From Actinernus sp. WN-2022 (Eukaryota; Cnidaria; Anthozoa; Actiniaria; Actinernidae), in assembly GCA_030867875.1 (NCBI GenBank), contig JAOWCC010000316.1, positions 1-64,000 on the forward strand: a stretch of 64,000 bases of DNA. Direction: 5' to 3'. This document shows positions 55,587-64,000 of this stretch, in pieces. Position numbers and translations under genes: made by a program. The notes below the pieces were generated by a model, which had not been told where the DNA came from, did no database searches, and saw only the letters and a list, made by a program, of their open reading frames with translations. Each line of letters opens with the position of its first letter. The first letter of the stretch is position 1.

Positions 55587-58500
55587 AGTGATTAATCAGG
55601 AATCAGGAATGATGAATCAAGAATCAGGAATGATGAATCAGGAATGAGGAATGATCAATCAGGAATGAGGAATGATCAATCAGGAATGATGAATGATGAA
55701 TCAGGAATGATGAATCAGGAATCAGGAATGATGAATGATGAATCAGGAATCAGCAATGATGAATCAGGAATCAGGAATGATGAATCAGGAATGATGAATG
55801 ATGAATCAGGATTGATGAATCAGGAATGATGAATCAGGAATCAGGAATCAGGAGTGATTAATCAGGAATCAGGAATGATGAATCTAGAATCAGGAATGAT
55901 GAATCAGGAATGAGGAATGATCAATCAGGAATGAGGAATGATGAATCAGGAATGAGGAATGATGAATCAGGAATGAGGAATGATGAATCAGGAATGATGA
56001 ATGATGAATCTGGAATCAGGAATGATGAATCAGGAATCAGGAATGATGAATCAGGAATGATGAATGATATATCAGGAATCAGGAATGATGAATCAGGAAA
56101 GAGGAATGACGAATCAGGAATCAGGAATGGTGAATCATGAATCAGGAATCAGGAATGATGAATCAGGAATAAGGAATGATGAATCAGGAATGATGAATGA
56201 TGAGTCAGGAATCAGGAATGATGAATCAGGAATGATGAATGATGAATGATGAATCAGGAATGATGAATCAGGAATCAGGAATGATGAATTATGAATCAGG
56301 AATCAGCAATGATGAATCAGGAATCAGGAATGATGAATCAGGAATGATGAATCAGGAATGATGAATGATGAATCAGGAATGATGAATGATGAATCAGGAA
56401 TGATGAATCAGGAATTAGGAATCAGGAGTGATTAATCAGGAATCAGGAATGATGAATCAAGAATCAGGAATGATGAGTCAGGAATCAGGAATGATGAATC
56501 AGGAATGATGAATGATGAATGATGAATCAGGAATGATGAATCAGGAATCAGGAATGATGAATTATGAATCAGGAATCAGCAATGATGAATTATGAATCAG
56601 GAATCAGCTATGATGAATCAGGAATCAGGAATGATGAATCAGGAATGATGAATCAGGAATGATGAATGATGAATCAGGAATGATGAATGATGAATCAGGA
56701 ATGATGAATCAGGAATTAGGAATCAGGAGTGATTAATCAGGAATCAGGAATGATGAATCAAGAATCAGGAATGATGAATCAGGAATGAGGAATGATCAAT
56801 CAGGAATGAGGAATGATCAATCAGGAATGATGAATGATGAATCAGGAATGATGAATCAGGAATCAGGAATGATGAATGATGAATCAGGAATCAGCAATGA
56901 TGAATCAGGAATCAGGAATGATGAATCAGGAATGATGAATGATGAATCAGGATTGATGAATCAGGAATGATGAATCAGGAATCAGGAATCAGGAGTGATT
57001 AATCAGGAATCAGGAATGATGAATCTAGAATCAGGAATGATGAATCAGGAATGAGGAATGATCAATCAGGAATGAGGAATGATCAATCAGGAATGAGGAA
57101 TGATGAATCAGGAATGAGGAATGATGAATCAGGAATGATGAATCAGGAATGATGAATGATGAATCAGGAATGATGAATGATGAATCAGGAATGATGAATC
57201 AGGAATTAGGAATCAGGAGTGATTAATCAGGAATCAGGAATGATGAATCAAGAATCAGGAATGATGAGTCAGGAATCAGGAATGATGAATCAGGAATGAT
57301 GAATGATGAATGATGAATCAGGAATGATGAATCAGGAATCAGGAATGATGAATTATGAATCAGGAATCAGCAATGATGAATTATGAATCAGGAATCAGCT
57401 ATGATGAATCAGGAATCAGGAATGATGAATCAGGAATGATGAATCAGGAATGATGAATGATGAATCAGGAATGATGAATGATGAATCAGGAATGATGAAT
57501 CAGGAATTAGGAATCAGGAGTGATTAATCAGGAATCAGGAATGATGAATCAAGAATCAGGAATGATGAATCAGGAATGAGGAATGATCAATCAGGAATGA
57601 GGAATAATCAATCAGGAATGATGAATGATGAATCAGGAATGATGAATCAGGAATCAGGAATGATGAATGATGAATCAGGAATCAGCAATGATGAATCAGG
57701 AATCAGGAATGATGAATCAGGAATGATGAATGATGAATCAGGATTGATGAATCAGGAATGATGAATCAGGAATCAGGAATCAGGAGTGATTAATCAGGAA
57801 TCAGGAATGATGAATCTAGAATCAGGAATGATGAATCAGGAATGAGGAATGATCAATCAGGAATGAGGAATGATGAATCAGGAATGAGGAATGATGAATC
57901 AGGAATGAGGAATGATGAATCAGGAATGATGAATGATGAATCTGGAATCAGGAATGATGAATCAGGAATCAGGAATGATGAATCAGGAATGATGAATGAT
58001 ATATCAGGAATCAGGAATGATGAATCAGGAAAGAGGAATGACGAATCAGGAATCAGGAATGGTGAATCATGAATCAGGAATCAGGAATGATGAATCAGGA
58101 ATAAGGAATGATGAATCAGGAATGATGAATGATGAGTCAGGAATCAGGAATGATGAATCAGGAATGATGAATGATGAATGATGAATCAGGAATGATGAAT
58201 CAGGAATCAGGAATGATGAATTATGAATCAGGAATCAGCTATGATGAATCAGGAATCAGGAATGATGAATCAGGAATGATGAATCAGGAATGATGAATGA
58301 TGAATCAGGAATGATGAATGATGAATCAGGAATGATGAATCAGGAATTAGGAATCAGGAGTGATTAATCAGGAATCAGGAATGATGAATCAAGAATCAGG
58401 AATGATGAATCAGGAATGAGGAATGATCAATCAGGAATGAGGAATGATCAATCAGGAATGATGAATGATGAATCAGGAATGATGAATCAGGAATCAGGAA

Positions 58501-59219
58501 TGATGAATGATGAATCAGGAATCAGCAATGATGAATCAGGAATCAGGAATGATGAATCAGGAATGATGAATGATGAATCAGGATTGATGAATCAGGAATG
58601 ATGAATCAGGAATCAGGAATCAGGAGTGATTAATCAGGAATCAGGAATGATGAATCTAGAATCAGGAATGATGAATCAGGAATGAGGAATGATCAATCAG
58701 GAATGAGGAATGATGAATCAGGAATGAGGAATGATGAATCAGGAATGAGGAATGATGAATCAGGAATGATGAATGATGAATCTGGAATCAGGAATGATGA
58801 ATCAGGAATCAGGAATGATGAATCAGGAATGATGAATGATATATCAGGAATCAGGAATGATGAATCAGGAAAGAGGAATGACGAATCAGGAATCAGGAAT
58901 GGTGAATCATGAATCAGGAATCAGGAATGATGAATCAGGAATAAGGAATGATGAATCAGGAATGATGAATGATGAGTCAGGAATCAGGAATGATGAATCA
59001 GGAATGATGAATGATGAATGATGAATCAGGAATGATGTATCAGGAATCAGGAATGATGAATTATGAATCAGGAATCAGCAATGATGAATCAGGAATCAGG
59101 AATGATGAATCAGGAATGATGAATCAGGAATGATGAATGATGAATCAGGAATGATGAATGATGAATCAGGAATGATGAATGATGAATCAGGAATGATGAA
59201 TCAGGAATTAGGAATCAGG
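55587..59219. repeat. Type 1 block with the 791 bp variant; third copy of the 3.18 kb super-unit
   Basis: Spacings are 266, 574, 301, 266, 224, 301, 266, 574, 266 and 595 bp (markers 55587 to 59220). From 56427 the series reproduces 40315-43086, 16.1 kb away, except that the final 574 is 595 bp through one extra 21 bp word near 59180. TCTAGA heptamers lie at 55881, 57022, 57813 and 58653. All marker positions here are exact multiples of 7, so no net indel occurs. Private substitutions include AATAATC for AATGATC near 57604 and AATGATG-TATCAGG near 59038. Confidence 0.9.
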
Positions 59220-62089
59220 AGTGATTAATCAGGAATCAGGAATGATGAATCAAGAATCAGGAATGATGAGTCAGGAATCAGGAATGATGAATCAGGAATG
59301 ATGAATGATGAATGATGAATCAGGAATGATGAATCAGGAATCAGGAATGATGAATTATGAATCAGGAATCAGCAATGATGAATCAGGAATTAGGAATCAG
59401 GTGTGATTAATCAGGAATCAGGAATGATGAATCAAGAATCAGGAATGATGAATCAGGAATGAGGAATGATCAATCAGGAATGAGGAATGATCAATCAGGA
59501 ATCAGGAATGATGAATCAGGAATGAGGAATGATGAATCAGGAATGATGAATGATGAATCAGGAATCAGGAATCAGGAATGATGAATCAGGAATGATGAAT
59601 GATGAATCGGGAATGATGAATCAGGAATCAGGAATCAGGAATGATGAATCAGGAATCAGGAATGATGAATCAGGAATGATGAATGATGAATCAGGAATCA
59701 GGAATGATGAATAAGGAATAAGGAATGATGAATCAGGAATGATGAATGATGAGTCAGGAATCAGGAATGATGAATCAGGAATGATGAATGATGAATCAGG
59801 AATCAGGAATCAGGAATGATGAATCAGGAATGATGAATGATGAATCAGGATTGATGAATCAGGAATGATGAATCAGGAATCAGGAATCAGGAGTGATTAA
59901 TCAGGAATCAGGAATGATGAATCAAGAATCAGGAATGATGAATCAGGAATGAGGAATGATCAATCAGGAATGATGAATGATGAATCAGGAATCAGCAATG
60001 ATGAATCAGGAATGATGAATGATGAATGATGAATCAGGAATCAGCAATGATGAATCAGGAAAGATGAATGATGAATCAGGAATGATGAATGATGAATGAT
60101 GAATCAGGAATGATGAATCAGGAATCAGGAATGATGAATGATGAATCAGGAATGATGAATGATGAATCAGGAATGATGAATGATGAATCAGGAATGATGA
60201 ATCAGGAATGATGAATCAGCAATGATGAATGATGAATCAGGAATCAGCAATGATGAATCAGGAATCAGGAATGATGAATCAGGAATGATGAATGATATAT
60301 CAGGAATCAGGAATGATGAATCAGGAAAGAGGAATGACGAATCAGGAATCAGGAATGGTGAATCATGAATCAGGAATCAGGAATGATGAATCAGGAATAA
60401 GGAATGATGAATCAGGAATGATGAATGATGAGTCAGGAATCAGGAATGATGAATCAGGAATGATGAATGATGAATGATGAATCAGGAATGATGAATCAGG
60501 AATCAGGAATGATGAATTATGAATCAGGAATCAGCTATGATGAATCAGGAATCAGGAATGATGAATCAGGAATGATGAATCAGGAATGATAAATGATGAA
60601 TCAGGAATGATGAATGATGAATCAGGAATGATGAATCAGGAATTAGGAATCAGGAGTGATTAATCAGGAATCAGGAATGATGAATCAAGAATCAGGAATG
60701 ATGAGTCAGGAATCAGGAATGATGAATCAGGAATGATGAATGATGAATGATGAATCAGGAATGATGAATCAGGAATCAGGAATGATGAATTATGAATCAG
60801 GAATCAGCAATGATGAATCAGGAATTAGGAATCAGGTGTGATTAATCAGGAATCAGGAATGATGAATCAAGAATCAGGAATGATGAATCAGGAATGAGGA
60901 ATGATCAATCAGGAATGAGGAATGATCAATCAGGAATCAGGAATGATGAATCAGGAATGAGGAATGATGAATCAGGAATGATGAATGATGAATCAGGAAT
61001 CAGGAATCAGGAATGATGAATCAGGAATGATGAATGATGAATCGGGAATGATGAATCAGGAATCAGGAATCAGGAATGATGAATCAGGAATCAGGAATGA
61101 TGAATCAGGAATGATGAATGATGAATCAGGAATCAGGAATGATGAATAAGGAATAAGGAATGATGAATCAGGAATGATGAATGATGAGTCAGGAATCAGG
61201 AATGATGAATCAGGAATGATGAATGATGAATCAGGAATCAGGAATCAGGAATGATGAATCAGGAATGATGAATGATGAATCAGGATTGATGAATCAGGAA
61301 TGATGAATCAGGAATCAGGAATCAGAAGTGATTAATCAGGAATCAGGAATGATGAATCAAGAATCAGGAATGATGAATCAGGAATGAGGAATGATCAATC
61401 AGGAATGATGAATGATGAATCAGGAATCAGCAATGATGAATCAGGAATGATGAATGATGAATGATGAATCAGGAATCAGCAATGATGAATCAGGAATGAT
61501 GAATGATGAATCAGGAATGATGAATGATGAATGATGAATCAGGAATGATGAATCAGGAATCAGGAATGATGAATGATGAATCAGGAATGATGAATGATGA
61601 ATCAGGAATGATGAATGATGAATCAGGAATGATGAATCAGGAATGATGAATCAGCAATGATGAATGATGAATCAGGAATCAGCAATGATGAATCAGGAAT
61701 CAGGAATGATGAATCAGGAATGATGAATGATATATCAGGAATCAGGAATGATGAATCAGGAAAGAGGAATGACGAATCAGGAATCAGGAATGGTGAATCA
61801 TGAATCAGGAATCAGGAATGATGAATCAGGAATAAGGAATGATGAATCAGGAATGATGAATGATGAGTCAGGAATCAGGAATGATGAATCAGGAATGATG
61901 AATGATGAATGATGAATCAGGAATGATGAATCAGGAATCAGGAATGATGAATTATGAATCAGGAATCAGCTATGATGAATCAGGAATCAGGAATGATGAA
62001 TCAGGAATGATGAATCAGGAATGATAAATGATGAATCAGGAATGATGAATGATGAATCAGGAATGATGAATCAGGAATTAGGAATCAGG
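59220..62089. repeat. Bridge higher-order repeat, two tandem 1435 bp copies
   Basis: Markers 59220, 59402, 59892, 60655, 60837, 61327 and 62090 give 182 + 490 + 763 bp twice: 205 heptamers per copy. This is the best-defined bridge HOR. Each copy holds AATCGGG (near 59605 and 61041), a doubled AATAAGG, AATCAGC words and a type 1 tail with ATGATATATC (60292 and 61727, exactly 1435 bp apart). Differences are few: AAAGATG near 60060 in copy 1 only, AATCAGA before the marker at 61327 in copy 2, and AATGATA-AATGATG present in both (near 60588 and 62023). Confidence 0.92.
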
Positions 62090-62942
62090 AGTGATTAATC
62101 AGGAATCAGGAATGATGAATCAAGAATCAGGAATGATGAATCAGGAATGAGGAATGATCAATCAGAATGAGGAATGATCAATCAGGAATGATGAATGATG
62201 AATCAGGAATGATGAATCAGGAATCAGGAATGATGAATGATGAATCAGGAATCAGCAATGATGAATCAGGAATCAGGAATGATGAATCAGGAATGATGAA
62301 TGATGAATCAGGATTGATGAATCAGGAATGATGAATCAGGAATCAGGAATCAGGAGTGATTAATCAGGAATCAGGAATGATGAATCTAGAATCAGGAATG
62401 ATGAATCAGGAATGAGGAATGATCAATCAGGAATGAGGAATGATGAATCAGGAATGAGGAATGATGAATCAGGAATGAGGAATGATGAATCAGGAATGAT
62501 GAATGATGAATCTGGAATCAGGAATGATGAATCAGGAATCAGGAATGATGAATCAGGAATGATGAATGATATATCAGGAATCAGGAATGATGAATCAGGA
62601 AAGAGGAATGACGAATCAGGAATCAGGAATGGTGAATCATGAATCAGGAATCAGGAATGATGAATCAGGAATAAGGAATGATGAATCAGGAATGATGAAT
62701 GATGAGTCAGGAATCAGGAATGATGAATCAGGAATGATGAATGATGAATGATGAATCAGGAATGATGAATCAGGAATCAGGAATGATGAATTATGAATCA
62801 GGAATCAGCAATGATGAATCAGGAATCAGGAATGATGAATCAGGAATGATGAATCAGGAATGATGAATGATGAATCAGGAATGATGAATGATGAATCAGG
62901 AATGATGAATCAGGAATGATGAATCAGGAATTAGGAATCAGG
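62090..62942. repeat. Type 1 higher-order repeat, one copy
   Basis: Spacings are 265 and 588 bp. A 1 bp deletion near 62165 (AATCAG followed by AATGAGG) explains 265 rather than 266. One extra AATGATG-AATCAGG pair near 62910 explains 588 rather than 574. TCTAGA lies near 62383, TGATATATCA near 62567, AAAGAGG near 62600. After this deletion the register shifts by one and stays there to the end of the window. Confidence 0.88.
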
Positions 62943-64000
62943 AGTGATTAATCAGGAATCAGGAATGATGAATCAAGAATCAGGAATGATGAGTCAGGAA
63001 TCAGGAATGATGAATCAGGAATGATGAATGATGAATGATGAATCAGGAATGATGAATCAGGAATCAGGAATGATGAATTATGAATCAGGAATCAGCAATG
63101 ATGAATCAGGAATTAGGAATCAGGTGTGATTAATCAGGAATCAGGAATGATGAATCAAGAATCAGGAATGATGAATCAGGAATGAGGAATGATCAATCAG
63201 GAATGAGGAATGATCAATCAGGAATCAGGAATGATGAATCAGGAATGAGGAATGATGAATCAGGAATGATGAATGATGAATCAGGAATCAGGAATCAGGA
63301 ATGATGAATCAGGAATGATGAATGATGAATCGGGAATGATGAATCAGGAATCAGGAATCAGGAATGATGAATCAGGAATCAGGAATGATGAATCAGGAAT
63401 GATGAATGATGAATCAGGAATCAGGAATGATGAATAAGGAATAAGGAATGATGAATCAGGAATGATGAATGATGAGTCAGGAATCAGGAATGATGAATCA
63501 GGAATGATGAATGATGAATCAGGAATCAGGAATCAGGAATGATGAATCAGGAATGATGAATGATGAATCAGGATTGATGAATCAGGAATGATGAATCAGG
63601 AATCAGGAATCAGGAGTGGTTAATCAGGAATCAGGAATGATGAATCAAGAATCAGGAATGATGAATCAGGAATCAGGAATGATCAATCAGGAATGATGAA
63701 TGATGAATCAGGAATCAGCAATGATGAATCAGGAATGATGAATGATGAATGATGAATCAGGAATCAGCAATGATGAATCAGGAATGATGAATGATGAATG
63801 ATGAATCAGGAATGATGAATCAGGAATCAGGAATGATGAATGATGAATCAGGAATGATGAATGATGAATCAGGAATGATGAATGATGAATCAGGAATGAT
63901 GAATCAGGAATGATGAATCAGCAATGATGAATGATGAATCAGGAATCAGCAATGATGAATCAGGAATCAGCAATGATGAACCAGGAATCAGCAATGATGA
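62943..64000. repeat. Bridge higher-order repeat, cut by the window edge
   Basis: AGTGATT at 62943, TGTGATT at 63125 and an altered marker AGTGGTT at 63615 give 182 + 490 bp. The remainder does not follow the 1435 bp type into TGATATATCA. It runs through AATCAGC words to AACCAGG near 63979, as at 6833 in the bridge at 5776-7105, so the array is turning back to type 2 at the edge. The marker change at 63615 destroys the TGATTAATCA palindrome (TGGTTAATCA). Confidence 0.83.

Larger units (their letters stand above)
1..64000. repeat. Heptameric satellite array spanning the entire window
   Basis: Every part of the window can be cut into 7 bp units. AATCAGG and AATGATG dominate; they differ only at positions 4 (C/G) and 6 (G/T). 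AATGAGG (G,G) is common and AATCATG (C,T) is rare. The remaining variants mostly differ from a core unit by one or two substitutions and recur at fixed places in larger repeats. Common local words are 14 bp and 21 bp combinations of the two core units. Both edges of the window lie inside the array, so its true length is unknown. Purines make up 5 of 7 plus-strand bases in both core units, and GC is in the mid-thirties judged from the units. Satellite DNA of this size is known from eukaryotic heterochromatin; the host is not identifiable from the sequence. It is not a vertebrate TTAGGG or plant TTTAGGG telomere. Confidence 0.98.

Noticed and set aside
1..64000. CRISPR array
   Set aside because: CRISPR arrays alternate conserved repeats with unique spacers. 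Here there are no unique spacers; all sequence between similar words is more of the same heptamers.
1..64000. Telomere or subtelomeric repeat
   Set aside because: Units AATCAGG and AATGATG lack the G-runs of TTAGGG or TTTAGGG repeats on either strand, and the variants are arranged in long higher-order blocks rather than at a chromosome end.
1..64000. Human or primate satellite II/III, because GGAAT is frequent
   Set aside because: Those satellites are based on a 5 bp GGAAT/CATTC unit. Here the period is strictly 7 bp and GGAAT arises only at unit junctions.
1..64000. CENP-B box or another known centromere box
   Set aside because: The TTCG....A..CGGG pattern is not found. AATCGGG contains CGGG but lacks the upstream TTCG.
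1..64000. Transposon or retroelement remnants, tRNA or rRNA genes, promoters, terminators
   Set aside because: No stretch departs from the heptamer pattern by more than small variants, so there is no room for such elements. AT-rich words such as GATATATC are unit variants, not promoter evidence.
1..64000. Naming the host species
   Set aside because: No unique or gene sequence is present. Heptamer satellites occur in several eukaryotic groups, including Drosophila species, and I do not recognise this particular unit with confidence.

Overview
The whole 64 kb window is one uninterrupted tandem satellite array. I see no unique sequence, gene, RNA gene, transposon, CRISPR array or origin. The basic unit is 7 bp. 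Two heptamers dominate, AATCAGG and AATGATG, which differ at positions 4 and 6. AATGAGG carries the third combination of those two sites, and about twenty rarer variants occur at fixed places (AATCAGC, AATCAAG, AATGATC, AATTAGG, AATAAGG, AGTCAGG, AATCGGG, AATCTAG, AGTGATT and others). The plus strand is about 70% purine, G greatly exceeds C, and CpG is almost absent. An array this long and homogeneous points to eukaryotic heterochromatin (pericentromere, centromere, knob or sex chromosome). The sequence does not identify the organism.

The heptamers form a nested higher-order repeat (HOR). A convenient ruler is the rare heptamer AGTGATT (11 times TGTGATT, once AGTGGTT), which I located 128 times. 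Marker spacings fall into a few classes. Type 1 is an 840 bp HOR (266 + 574 bp) with one TCTAGA site per copy, usually a TGATATATCA palindrome, and AAAGAGG-AATGACG. Type 2 is built from blocks of about 672, 721 and 980 bp carrying AATCGGG, AACCAGG, AATCCGG and runs of AATCAGC. Bridge units (182 + about 490 + about 763 bp, about 1435 bp in all) always start with a TGTGATT marker exactly 182 bp after an AGTGATT marker and combine type 1 and type 2 elements.

Layout: type 2 (1-3255); type 1 x3 (3256-5775); bridge (5776-7105); type 2 (7106-9499); type 1 x2 (9500-11178); type 2 (11179-20318); type 1 x3 (20319-22839); bridge and type 2 (22840-26568); type 1 x2 (26569-28247); alternating bridge and type 1 (28248-32642); irregular type 1 (32643-37138); two 3.2 kb super-units (37139-43267); type 2 (43268-51701); type 1 x2 (51702-53381); bridge (53382-55586); type 1 and its 791 bp variant (55587-59219); two 1435 bp bridge units (59220-62089); type 1 (62090-62942); bridge returning to type 2 (62943-64000). 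Larger duplications lie over this, the longest being 1-11388 repeated at 15904-28457.

The 7 bp register holds with no net shift for long stretches (1-11167, and 44.6-62.16 kb). It breaks often in only two places, 20.53-24.67 kb and 33.16-39.18 kb, where I count about 52 single-base indels against 8 in the rest of the window. Cleaner duplicate copies elsewhere in the window lack those that I compared, so these two zones are either poorly polished assembly or locally decaying satellite. All open reading frames are by-products of 3 x 7 bp = 7 codons.
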